DNA of 57,963 nt from NCBI GenBank assembly GCA_020027535.1, contig JAHRAK010000123.1, positions 1-57,963 on the forward strand, in the 5' to 3' direction. Positions 26,060-33,982 of the stretch are shown in pieces (positions within the stretch are counted from its first letter, which is position 1; each line of letters starts with the position of its first letter). The notes under the pieces were generated by a model. That model was given only the letters and a program-made list of their open reading frames with translations, had not been told where the DNA came from and did not search any database. A program made the position numbers and the translations under genes. The stretch comes from Nitrospirales bacterium (lineage in GTDB: Bacteria; Nitrospirota; Nitrospiria; Nitrospirales; UBA8639).

Positions 26060-26905
26060 CTACGGCGTCGGAAGAGTGGCGGCACATCGGAACCCGGTCG
26101 AATGATTCCGGTCGAGCGGATTGCTGGCGATCCGGGTAAAAATTCTCACCTGTGGGGTTTCCACTTGCCACCCGGAACTGCGAATGACCCGGCGGGTCCC
26201 CGTCGAGGGCCCCTGAGGATTCCGGCGTGGGCTCATGGAATAATACGTCGCGTCATACCAATCGGCGACCCACTCCCAGACGTTACCCGCCATATCGTAG
26301 ACCCCGTAGGGGCTTTGACCTTTTTCATAAATCCCAACCGGCACGAAGGTTTTCTCACCTTGCCAGGACTGGTTGAAATTAAGATGCCGATGCGTAGGTT
26401 CGACGTTCCCCCAAGGGAACCGTCGATCATCGGTCCCTCGCCCGGCCTTCTCCCATTCGGCTTCGGTCGGCAACCGCTTACCCGCCCATTGACAATAGGC
26501 ATCGGCGTCAAACCAATCCACGTTGACCACCGGCAAGGAAGCAATAGACTCCGGCATGAGCCCACCCTGCCACAAATTTTTCGATGGATCGGTCGGGTGC
26601 GAAGGCGTTCGATGGCCGGTCGCGCGAATAAATTCCAAATACAGGCCATTGGTCACTTCATATTTGTCAATGGCATAGGCGTCCAATTCCACCTCGTGAT
26701 TGGGGTATTCATCCAACCCGCCGTCTCGTGCCCATTTGGGCACACCCATAAAAAACGGACCGGCAGGAATGCCCACCATGGGTGCGCCATCCCTGCTCGA
26801 AACGGCCGCGTCCGCGTGAGCCCGGTCGATGACGGCATCGTTCCCACCCATTCCCATAAAAATACACGCAGCGACAACCAGCGTCCTTGCAATCTTCGTC
26901 ATCAT
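26060..26905 (-). CDS. Exported SUMF1/FGE-fold protein lacking the FGE cysteines
   Basis: 281 residues from the ATG at 26905, with GAGGAG upstream. A signal peptide is likely (TLVVAACIFMGMGG). The sulfatase-modifying-factor fold is clear: IPAGPFFMG, HEVELDAYAIDKYEVTNGLY, VVNVDWFDADAYCQWAGKRL, PTEAEWEKAGRG, YDMAGNVWEWVADW and the ending STGFRCA. True formylglycine-generating enzymes carry a cysteine pair in the RGGSW...C region; here it reads RVIRSSGWQVETPQVRI with none. It is therefore probably a non-FGE member, such as those found beside respiratory enzymes, rather than a sulfatase activator. It is not close enough to the sulfatase gene at 30.8 kb to imply a link. Confidence 0.85.
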   Translation of the reverse strand: MMTKIARTLVVAACIFMGMGGNDAVIDRAHADAAVSSRDGAPMVGIPAGPFFMGVPKWARDGGLDEYPNHEVELDAYAIDKYEVTNGLYLEFIRATGHRTPSHPTDPSKNLWQGGLMPESIASLPVVNVDWFDADAYCQWAGKRLPTEAEWEKAGRGTDDRRFPWGNVEPTHRHLNFNQSWQGEKTFVPVGIYEKGQSPYGVYDMAGNVWEWVADWYDATYYSMSPRRNPQGPSTGTRRVIRSSGWQVETPQVRIFTRIASNPLDRNHSTGFRCAATLPTP

Positions 26906-26979
26906 ATCTCCTCTGTACGCCAAAACAGTCAGGCCCCGATGTCGAGCGACATGCAGGCGGGCGAACCACGCGTTCTTTG

Positions 26980-27837
26980 TCAGCCCGTGCTTTCCTGCTC
27001 GGCCCGTCTCAACGCGCGCATCAGCACGGGGTCGTTCAACGCCACCTCACTCAGCGCATCCATGACGTGAAGGCCCTTGGCGTCCATCAACTCTTTGGCC
27101 TTGGCATATTGTTTGGCATTGAAGCGGGCGACAGTCGGTTGGTTATTGATCACCTGGCACGCCAGCACCCCGCCTTCAAGGTCCAACGTCCCTCCCTCCT
27201 CCATCAACGTCTGCGCCTGCGCGACCGTGATGCCGTGGAGTTCGGCAAACTCCCCGATCCCGCCGGTTTCGACCATCGACCCGTCCGGCATCGAACACTT
27301 GCGTTTGAAGTAGGGCGACCAGTCTTTACGAAAATCGATATAACGAACGTCTCCCCCTTGAGCCACCGACCGCTCCAGCTTGCTGTAATCAAGCCCGAGA
27401 TTTTTCTGTTTGAGGCGTTCCTGCAATTCCTCGGAGAGCCCCCGGTAAAACACGCGCGTCGCGGCCTCGGGCAAGGGAATATCCGAAAACCTCGCAAGTT
27501 GTTCGGCCTGCGCGGTCTGCTCCAAATCCAGGACCCAGGTCTGCTTGGGTTCCTGTCCGGCCGGATCGACCCGGCACACGAACAACCCGCGCGTCACCAC
27601 TGCTCCGGTTTCCGGATACGTATACAGCCCCCCTTCCGTCAACAGCCGGTGCATCTCGTCAACCGGGATCTCATAACTTTCCCCGAGAACCTTCGCGTGA
27701 TGCTCGATATTCTCCTCACCGGCCATGGCGCACACCATGACGTTCCCCGGAGGATCGAAATCCGTATAATTCTCCAACACGTTATAGAGTTGCGGCTCTT
27801 TGGCCGGTTTAAGCGGCCGTTTTTTTATCTTAAACAT
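26980..27837 (-). CDS. Hypothetical cytosolic protein
   Basis: 285 residues, no signal or membrane segment. It begins MFKIKKRPLKPAKEPQLYNV. Two regions look alike: about 57-75 (IPVDEMHRLLTEGGLYTYPE, then a GLFVCRV strand) and about 210-235 (ITVAQAQTLMEEGGTLDLEG, then GVLACQVI). That suggests an internal duplication of a helix plus short beta unit. I do not recognise the family. Its start faces pyrE, which runs the other way. Composition matches housekeeping neighbours, so it is probably native. Confidence 0.6.
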   Translation of the reverse strand: MFKIKKRPLKPAKEPQLYNVLENYTDFDPPGNVMVCAMAGEENIEHHAKVLGESYEIPVDEMHRLLTEGGLYTYPETGAVVTRGLFVCRVDPAGQEPKQTWVLDLEQTAQAEQLARFSDIPLPEAATRVFYRGLSEELQERLKQKNLGLDYSKLERSVAQGGDVRYIDFRKDWSPYFKRKCSMPDGSMVETGGIGEFAELHGITVAQAQTLMEEGGTLDLEGGVLACQVINNQPTVARFNAKQYAKAKELMDAKGLHVMDALSEVALNDPVLMRALRRAEQESTG

Positions 27838-27917
27838 GATCGTGTCCGGCAGGAGGTGGCATAACGCTGATTTTCATCGTTGTCATTCCCGGTCGTCAAA
27901 TGCTAGATCTGCTTTTC

Positions 27918-28493
27918 ATGGATGCCTCACAACAACTGGCAACCCTGTTCTGGCAATACAAGGCGTTCAAATGGGACCCTGACAACGGCTTTGTGCTCGC
28001 GTCCGGGGAAACCAGCCCGTATTACGTGGACTGCCGGGCCCTGCTTGCGCATCCTGATGCCCGGTGGCTCGTGGCGCAACTCGCGTGCGCGGCCATCCGC
28101 GACCTCTCCCTCGATGTGGTGGGTGGCCTAGAAATCGGAGCCATTCCCCTGGCCACAGCTATATCCGATTATGCCTTTGCAACTCAACCGTCGAAAACCT
28201 ACGACACCTTTATCGTGCGCAAACAGGCCAAGGAGCATGGACTGGGAAAACGAATCGAAGGCGCGGTCAAGGCCAATGATCGCGTGCTGGTCGTCGATGA
28301 CGTGCTGACGAGCGGCGGATCGCTCCTGCAAGCCCTCTTAGCCGCCAGGGACGCGCAACTCCACGCCTCTCACGCCCTGGTGATCGTGGACCGGCAAGAA
28401 CAAGAGGGTAAAAAGATAATCGAAGCGCAAGGGGTCTCATTGATCAGTCTATTAACCTTGGACGATTTAAAAACCGCCCAACCCAACACTTGA
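27918..28493 (+). CDS. pyrE: Orotate phosphoribosyltransferase
   Basis: 191 residues from the ATG at 27918; an ATG at 27900 would add six residues, and neither has a clear ribosome site. Typical elements: FVLASGETSPYYVDCRALLAHP, VVGGLEIGAIPLATAI, FIVRKQAKEHGLGKRIEG (catalytic loop) and the PRPP-binding VLVVDDVLTSGGSLLQAL (about 124-141). It makes orotidine monophosphate from orotate and PRPP in pyrimidine synthesis. It is slightly short but complete. The glycosyltransferase frame opens right after its stop, where base composition changes abruptly. Confidence 0.85.
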   Translation: MDASQQLATLFWQYKAFKWDPDNGFVLASGETSPYYVDCRALLAHPDARWLVAQLACAAIRDLSLDVVGGLEIGAIPLATAISDYAFATQPSKTYDTFIVRKQAKEHGLGKRIEGAVKANDRVLVVDDVLTSGGSLLQALLAARDAQLHASHALVIVDRQEQEGKKIIEAQGVSLISLLTLDDLKTAQPNT

Positions 28494-28514
28494 TTGACAC
28501 CCGAGCAATTACTG

Positions 28515-29582
28515 ATGTCGAGGATCGCCTTGATGCCCGACAAGATCGAAGTGATCGCGCCGAATCTCAAGCGACGCCTGTCCGGTGTCACGGCAACGAT
28601 CGCGCGGTTGTTGCCGGTGCAGGCCCGATCGATCGGGATCGTGGCGACCGGACCGGGGCTGCCAGCGCACGTCCCCTGCATCCCGCTGCGGTCCGTGATC
28701 CGGATGTCCGGGCGGGCGTATCGGATTTGGCATGCGCGGCGCAACACCGAGATGCTCCTCGGTCTCATCCTGCGTCACGTCCTCAGAAAGCGCCTGAAGC
28801 TCCTGTTTACCTCGGCCTCGCAGAGAAATCACACGCGCTACACCCGCCTGCTGATCTCGGGTATGGACGCCGTCGTCGCAACGTCACGAAAATCCGCGTC
28901 CTATCTGCGCCGCTCGTCGCGCGTAATCATGCATGGGATCGACACCGGGACGTTCCACCCACCTCCCGACCGGCGCGCTCACCGGCGCTCGCTCGGTCTG
29001 TCCGAGAACGTGACCATCGGGTGCTACGGGCGCATCCGGCGCCAGAAGGGCACGGACGTGTTTGTCGACGCGATGCTCGAAGTGCTGCCCAAACACGTCG
29101 GGGTGACCGCCCTGGTGATGGGCCGTGCCGCGCACAAGCACGGACGGTTTCTGCAGGATCTGCGCGAGAAGGTGGCACGGGCGGGACTCCAGGACCGGAT
29201 TCTGTTCCTGCCGGAAGTGCCTGTGGAGGAGATGCCGCGCTGGTATCAGGCGCTCGACCTGCTCGTGGCCCCGCAGCGCTGGGAAGGCTTCGGGCTGACC
29301 CCGCTCGAGGCGATGGCGTGCGGTGTGCCGGTGATCGCGACGACTGTCGGCGCATTCGACGAGTTGGTAGTGGAGAGCGAGACCGGGCGACTGATCCCCC
29401 CCGGTGACTCAAAGCGGATGCGCACGGCGGTCGATGCGGCGATGGCCTCACCCGCCACGCTGCAGCAATGGTCGGCGGCAGCCCGCCGCCACGTTGAGGA
29501 AAGGTTTCGGATCGAGGATGAGGCGGCGGCGCTCAACGCGCTCTACCGGGAACTGCTGGACGGCAATGAAGACGGGCCATGA
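28515..29582 (+). CDS. Family 4 glycosyltransferase, G+C-rich, probably acquired
   Basis: 355 residues from the ATG at 28515. GT-B fold: an N-terminal half with IEVIAPNLKRRLSGVTATI and MDAVVATSRKS, then a C-terminal GT4 domain with IGCYGRIRRQKGTDVFVDAM, DRILFLPEV and the nucleotide-sugar EGFGLTPLEAMACGVPVIA (about 262-280). It resembles alphaproteobacterial lipopolysaccharide core glycosyltransferases as I recall them. G+C content is clearly above both sides, and G/C-ending codons dominate. It begins 22 bases after the pyrE stop. Transfer from a G+C-rich donor into the pyrE 3' flank is likely. The sugar and acceptor are unknown. Confidence 0.82.
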   Translation: MSRIALMPDKIEVIAPNLKRRLSGVTATIARLLPVQARSIGIVATGPGLPAHVPCIPLRSVIRMSGRAYRIWHARRNTEMLLGLILRHVLRKRLKLLFTSASQRNHTRYTRLLISGMDAVVATSRKSASYLRRSSRVIMHGIDTGTFHPPPDRRAHRRSLGLSENVTIGCYGRIRRQKGTDVFVDAMLEVLPKHVGVTALVMGRAAHKHGRFLQDLREKVARAGLQDRILFLPEVPVEEMPRWYQALDLLVAPQRWEGFGLTPLEAMACGVPVIATTVGAFDELVVESETGRLIPPGDSKRMRTAVDAAMASPATLQQWSAAARRHVEERFRIEDEAAALNALYRELLDGNEDGP

Positions 29583-29615
29583 CGCTGACACGAACTGCGG
29601 CCCATACTGATTGAT

Positions 29616-29780
29616 CTACCTAATGTGGCAGGACAGCCCGCTATGACTTTTGGCATCCCGTTTCAGCGCGTCAATCAATTCCTTAGGTTGAGAGATGGAA
29701 TATTCGTTCAGGGTAATTTTGCCGCGCCGTTCTAAATCCCGGGTCAAGGCCACCAGGGGCCGGTCTATAACTTCTTCTAT
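29616..29780 (-). pseudogene. C-terminal remnant of an unidentified gene
   Basis: On the minus strand, 54 codons are open between a TAA (29781-29783) and the TAG at 29616-29618, without a credible start. The translation has natural composition: LVALTRDLERRGKITLNE, then QPKELIDALKRDAKSHSG. This looks like the tail of a real protein whose front has been lost. I could not name the family. It lies between the G+C-rich and the A+T-richer glycosyltransferase genes, at a likely recombination junction. Confidence 0.5.
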
Positions 29781-29794
29781 TTATGAGATAGTTT

Positions 29795-30547
29795 CTAGTC
29801 AATCCAGTGCTGTTCTGCCCATTGTGCAGAACGGCATACACGCCGCGGCGACAACTCAAAGTTTCCTTTGACTGCGTGTGAGGGTTTCAATGGTCCGTTG
29901 AATACCATGACCCGTGTTCCAGGGGGCAGGACGGGCGGCCAGAAAAAGCTGAATGGATAAACAGGTCTTCTATGCTTGAAGCTGGATGCCCACTCTGAAG
30001 GCCACCAATTGATTTGATCTCCCACAACGTGGGTGACCCAGTCCTGCTCAAGTTTAATGTTTTTCAAGATCTGTGGCGCCTCGTTCATCCGATCGATAAC
30101 GAATTGCATTGAGTTGGCTTCAAACCTGAAAATCGAAGTATTCATGCCAATTGCCTTATTGAAAAGTCTATTGAATAAGCGCTTATAGGGTGGGAGCCAC
30201 TCGCGGCAAACACAAAACTTGCCCGGCATATATTCGAAAAAACAGTCAATTGATCGGACGATAATGACATCCAGATCGAAGTAGAGACATGGGCCCTCAA
30301 GATCGCCTATCCCATTTTGAAAAAGTCCCAATTTTCGATATTGTCCCAAGTGAGCTGCGGCTTGAAGATTTATTTCCGGTAACGGATACACTTCTACCTC
30401 TGGGCGAATCCCCTGCGAATTGTCAGTAAAGCAGACGAATCTGAATGCGGCGCTTAAGTTTCGTTGAAGCCCCGCATACAAGCGATTGACATAGTGGGGC
30501 CCATAAAGATTATCGCCCCATTTGATTGTGATGACATTAACGGGCAT
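29795..30547 (-). CDS. Glycosyltransferase with DxD-type motif
   Basis: 250 residues from the ATG at 30547 (start MPVNVITIKWG); 17 more in-frame codons lie upstream. A GT-A-like nucleotide-sugar domain: VITIKWGDNLYGPHYVNRL, FVCFTDNSQG, then LGLFQNGIGDLEGPCLYFDLDVIIV, where DLD acts as the metal-binding DxD. Later WVTHVVGDQINWWP and VMVFNGPLKPSH fit the acceptor-side region. It probably adds a sugar to a surface glycan; donor and acceptor are unknown. Composition is A+T-richer than the chromosome around it, like the cassette that diverges from it. Confidence 0.7.
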   Translation of the reverse strand: MPVNVITIKWGDNLYGPHYVNRLYAGLQRNLSAAFRFVCFTDNSQGIRPEVEVYPLPEINLQAAAHLGQYRKLGLFQNGIGDLEGPCLYFDLDVIIVRSIDCFFEYMPGKFCVCREWLPPYKRLFNRLFNKAIGMNTSIFRFEANSMQFVIDRMNEAPQILKNIKLEQDWVTHVVGDQINWWPSEWASSFKHRRPVYPFSFFWPPVLPPGTRVMVFNGPLKPSHAVKGNFELSPRRVCRSAQWAEQHWID

Positions 30548-30631
30548 GATTTTAAACACAAATCGAAGGTGATATTTTTCGTAATCTAAGGGACACAACT
30601 CAGTTTGGCAATAAGAATCAGGATTTTTCGG

Positions 30632-30637
30632 TATAAT
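30632..30637 (+). promoter_or_regulatory. Probable -10 element of the sulfatase cassette
   Basis: A perfect TATAAT lies in the divergent region, 116 bases before the ATG at 30754. TTGGCA is present upstream, but the spacing of about 21 bases is too long, so the -35 is unclear. Confidence 0.45.
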
Positions 30638-30753
30638 CGTAAGCTTCCCCGTTTAAAAGACATGTGATAAGAGGAGCTTTCTGATATATTCGACCTGCAA
30701 CGAAAAGACTTCTCCAACTTTTTTCAGCCGCCAGTACCCATAAGAGAAGAACA

Positions 30754-32244
30754 ATGAATTCAGGCTCAGCTTTTGCGGCTGTTCTTATTGCCATTAATGT
30801 GGTCACGCTATCGTTCATGGTCCCGTTGAATAGTCACATCTTAGCTCATCCCTATGAACCGGTCTGTATTTCCTGCCTTTTAACCGTCTACGGAGGTGGG
30901 ATACTCGTAGTGGGCTTTTCCCTGTTTTTGGCGAATTGGTGGGGAGGTGAAAAGATTGCTTTACGTGTTCAGAAATTTCTAACGGTTATAGGCATCATAT
31001 CCTTTTTGCATCTTATTCAAGTGACTATGGTTCCTTCCGGATGGAGAACCCTGTCTGTCATTCTTTGCGTCGTGGTGCTTGCTCCGGCTGTGATAGGGTT
31101 TTTACGAGGACAGAAAAAGACGGTTATTCTTGTGCATCAATTTTTTTTCCTCCTTTTTTTGTATGAAGTATTGAATTTTGGCCGGGTCATGCTTCAGGCG
31201 CACGAAGTGGAAGCCAACAGCGAGTCTACCCATAACAGGGTAAGACCGGTTGCTTTAAACGAGGATGGGCATCATGTATTTTGGATAATTTTCGATGAAT
31301 TTTCGCTTGTCCAGACTTTGGAGAGAGATAGATTTGACGTTGACGTTGCTCCGAATTTGGCAACATTCTCCCGGACGAGTACGTGGTATCCTCATGCGCG
31401 AACCCTCTTTACATCGACCGAACGAGCCATTCCAGGCTTGCTTTTGGGGAAGAGAGATGTCACCGACTTTAAAGGACAATTTTTATACGACTTCGATTCC
31501 CAAAATTATCTTTCGTCCTTAGCTCAAAACATGGAAGTATTCATCCTTGGAAATTATTTGCCCTATTGCCGTGCTTTTCAGGAGGTAGCTGAGAGGTGTC
31601 GGGTTTATCTTGAAGGAGGGTTTGCTGACTATGTCCACTTGGCCAACAGTGTTTGGCGTAGATCTGTCCCCGGGATACTACGCGATACCAAAATAGGAAG
31701 GAAATTACGAAGACTGATTCTCCTGCAATCTGATCAACGCGCTCTTCAAGGACGCCCAATCACTCGTGCACTCAGCATGGGCCAATCTTTCGACCATCCC
31801 ACGTTTACCTTTATTCATGAGGGCTTGCCTCATTTCCCCTATCGATTTAGAAGTAATGGTGATCTCAGGGAAATAGCATATGATAGTGGTCCCCTACAGG
31901 AAATGAGTCACGACGAGCTCGAAGAAATGCAAGAATTTTACAGAGAACAGGTGACGTATGTAGATTCCTTGTTTGGAGAATTTGTCGCCCAACTCAAGGC
32001 CAAAGAACTATATGACCAATCATATATCGTGATCATGAGCGACCATGGAACAAGTTTCGATCCTGAAAAGCCTGGCCGCCCCCTTGAGCATGAGCAGGTG
32101 GCCCGTGTGCCCTTTTTGATCAAGTCACCCGGACAAACCAGGGGTGCGATGAATCCACGGTCTATTAACACATCCGAGTTTTTTGGGGAATTACTGGATC
32201 AGATGGAAAGTATGAAACAGCAGAGACCGTTGCCGCCCAAGTGA
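30754..32244 (+). CDS. Membrane sulfatase/phosphotransferase-like protein (alkaline phosphatase superfamily)
   Basis: 496 residues. The first 145 hold about four membrane helices. The exposed domain follows: HHVFWIIFDEFS supplies the first metal aspartate (about 178), FTSTERAIPGLLLG (about 223) the likely Thr or Ser nucleophile, YIVIMSDHGTSF the Asp-His metal pair (about 427), and LEHEQVARVPFLI the last His. Lipoteichoic-acid synthases and phosphoethanolamine transferases share this layout, so it may move a phospho-group onto an envelope glycan or cut a sulfate ester. The usual sulfatase Cys site (CxPSR) is absent. The stop overlaps the next frame (GTGA). Confidence 0.8.
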   Translation: MNSGSAFAAVLIAINVVTLSFMVPLNSHILAHPYEPVCISCLLTVYGGGILVVGFSLFLANWWGGEKIALRVQKFLTVIGIISFLHLIQVTMVPSGWRTLSVILCVVVLAPAVIGFLRGQKKTVILVHQFFFLLFLYEVLNFGRVMLQAHEVEANSESTHNRVRPVALNEDGHHVFWIIFDEFSLVQTLERDRFDVDVAPNLATFSRTSTWYPHARTLFTSTERAIPGLLLGKRDVTDFKGQFLYDFDSQNYLSSLAQNMEVFILGNYLPYCRAFQEVAERCRVYLEGGFADYVHLANSVWRRSVPGILRDTKIGRKLRRLILLQSDQRALQGRPITRALSMGQSFDHPTFTFIHEGLPHFPYRFRSNGDLREIAYDSGPLQEMSHDELEEMQEFYREQVTYVDSLFGEFVAQLKAKELYDQSYIVIMSDHGTSFDPEKPGRPLEHEQVARVPFLIKSPGQTRGAMNPRSINTSEFFGELLDQMESMKQQRPLPPK

Positions 32245-32270
32245 CCGTGACTTACACAAGGATGAAGACC

Positions 32271-32471
32271 ATGCGAAAAACGATAGGCGCCTTTTTAATA
32301 GGTATAATTTTGGTCGAGCCTGATTATGCCCTGGCTTACATTGATCCGTCCGCCGGAGGTTTGCTGGTTCAAATATTACTGGGCGGTATTGCCGGCATCG
32401 GGGTCTTGGTCAAACTGTATTGGGGAAAACTCACCAAGCTTTTTCGTAAGGAAAAGAATGACAAGCCCTGA
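32271..32471 (+). CDS. 66-residue membrane protein with YIDPSAGG motif
   Basis: The ATG at 32271 has AAGGA eight bases upstream; a GTG at 32241 overlapping the sulfatase stop is an alternative. The start TIGAFLIGIILVEPDYALA is a signal-like helix, then AYIDPSAGGLLVQILLGG, a second helix (about IAGIGVLVKLYW) and a basic tail KLTKLFRKEKN. The motif YIDPxxGxxLxQ before a glycine-rich helix is one I have seen in small proteins next to envelope sulfatase-like genes; that is memory, not a search. It overlaps the methyltransferase start by 14 bases, so all three genes should be expressed together. It could be an anchor subunit. Confidence 0.72.
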   Translation: MRKTIGAFLIGIILVEPDYALAYIDPSAGGLLVQILLGGIAGIGVLVKLYWGKLTKLFRKEKNDKP

Positions 32472-33888
32472 GTCCATCCCGGATTTCGTGCGGGCTTCAG
32501 GATCCTACCGTGATCCCGAAGGGTTTGTCTTTTTTCAGGGCGACCGGGTGTTTCGGGCACTGACGAAGGATGGGTTAGCCTCGTACCATGACTTTCGCCA
32601 AAGTCCTTTGAGTCAATGGTTGGAGGAGGAAGATTGGATAACTCGAACGTGGGAAACTGATTCAGCGTCTGCGGGTGGCATTGCCGCGAAGTTCCCTGAG
32701 ATTATAGGAGTCATTGAACAGAGCCGAATTCCCTTCATCAGCTATCCCTATGAATGGTCATTCGATATGTTGAAGGATGCGGCATTACACACGCTGGATC
32801 TTCTGCTTCACAGTGGGCAATATGGATTTACCCTAAAGGATGCTACCACCTATAACATTCAATTTTTTGGACGTCGTCCGATTTTTATTGATATCCTCTC
32901 GATGGCGAAATATGTTCCTGGCACACCATGGGCTGGCTATACGCAGTTTTGCCAACAGTTCTTATTCCCCTTGGCTTTGACAGCCCATAGAGGCGTCCCT
33001 TTTCAACACTTCTTGAGAAGTTATCCTGAGGGGATTCCGCTCCATGTGATGAAACCTCTTCTTGGAGGGTTAGGCTGGAGAAAAGCCGGCATGTTCAAAC
33101 ACGTTATTCTCCAATCTTTTTTCCAGACCGGGTTTCAGGCTGATAACCCTGCGCTGAAGTCGAACTTTCAAACGCTGAAATTTTCTCTGGATCATGTGAC
33201 GGCCCTTGTTCGTGCCATGAAAAAGATCATCACCCAATTATCCTCATCGTCCCCCAAAAGTCACTGGGCCGGCTACTCTGAAAATCGATCTTATACGGCT
33301 CCGGAAGTTGAAGCCAAGCAGAGATTTGTAGAAAAACATTTACAGGATATACAGCCAAGTTCCGTTTGGGACCTGGGGTGCAACACGGGCGAATTTTCCT
33401 TGATAGCCCGAAAATATGCTGATCTGGTTATCGCGGCGGACGCTGACCCGGAATCCGTGAATCGCCTTTATCGGCACTGTCGAGAAAATGGAATTTCGGA
33501 GATTTTGCCGTTGGTCCTGGATGTGACGAATCCCTCGCCCGGTTTAGGATGGAACAACCTTGAGCGGCAGGGTTTCCTCGACCGAGGCAAGCCGACCGTC
33601 GTGTTTATGTTGGCCCTTCTACACCATCTCTGTTTCACACACAATGTGCCCTTTGAGTATATTTTCAATTTGCTTCAGGTTATTGAGGCCGAGTACGTCA
33701 TTCTTGAGTTTGTGCCCAAATCGGATCCTATGGTGAAGAAACTCCTTGCCAACCGCGAGGATGTCTATCCGTGGTATACCCTGTCGGCCTTTGAGTCCGA
33801 GGCTTTCAAACATTTTTCACTGGTTGATCGTCATGAACTTCCCACAGGAAAGCGTGTTTTGTATTGTCTGAAACGACGCGGCCATTGA
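32458..33888 (+). CDS. Two-domain SAM methyltransferase, NoeA-like layout
   Basis: 476 residues from the ATG at 32458, with AAGGAAAAG before it. The C-terminal half is a class I methyltransferase: motif I VWDLGCNTGEFS (about 303-314), acidic strand end VIAADADPESV, then FMLALLHHLCF. The N-terminal part (about 1-280) is not a methyltransferase. It holds LKDATTYNIQFF (K127, D128, N133) and PIFIDILS (D145), spaced like a protein-kinase catalytic loop plus metal-binding Asp. The overall layout recalls NoeA of rhizobia. It may modify a surface glycan made with the upstream membrane enzyme. Composition is A+T-richer than housekeeping genes nearby. Confidence 0.78.
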   Translation: MTSPESIPDFVRASGSYRDPEGFVFFQGDRVFRALTKDGLASYHDFRQSPLSQWLEEEDWITRTWETDSASAGGIAAKFPEIIGVIEQSRIPFISYPYEWSFDMLKDAALHTLDLLLHSGQYGFTLKDATTYNIQFFGRRPIFIDILSMAKYVPGTPWAGYTQFCQQFLFPLALTAHRGVPFQHFLRSYPEGIPLHVMKPLLGGLGWRKAGMFKHVILQSFFQTGFQADNPALKSNFQTLKFSLDHVTALVRAMKKIITQLSSSSPKSHWAGYSENRSYTAPEVEAKQRFVEKHLQDIQPSSVWDLGCNTGEFSLIARKYADLVIAADADPESVNRLYRHCRENGISEILPLVLDVTNPSPGLGWNNLERQGFLDRGKPTVVFMLALLHHLCFTHNVPFEYIFNLLQVIEAEYVILEFVPKSDPMVKKLLANREDVYPWYTLSAFESEAFKHFSLVDRHELPTGKRVLYCLKRRGH

Positions 33889-33982
33889 TCCTCCAATACC
33901 AACAAATGTGTGGTTGCGGCGATAGTCGCAGTTGGTCTTGAGCGGTGCTGTTTCCATGGCTCGACCCTCATATCGTTGAGCA

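Noticed and set aside
28490-29407. Long overlapping frames in the G+C-rich glycosyltransferase region
   Set aside because: High G+C removes stop codons in other frames; their translations are Arg/Pro/Ala-rich with no family pattern.
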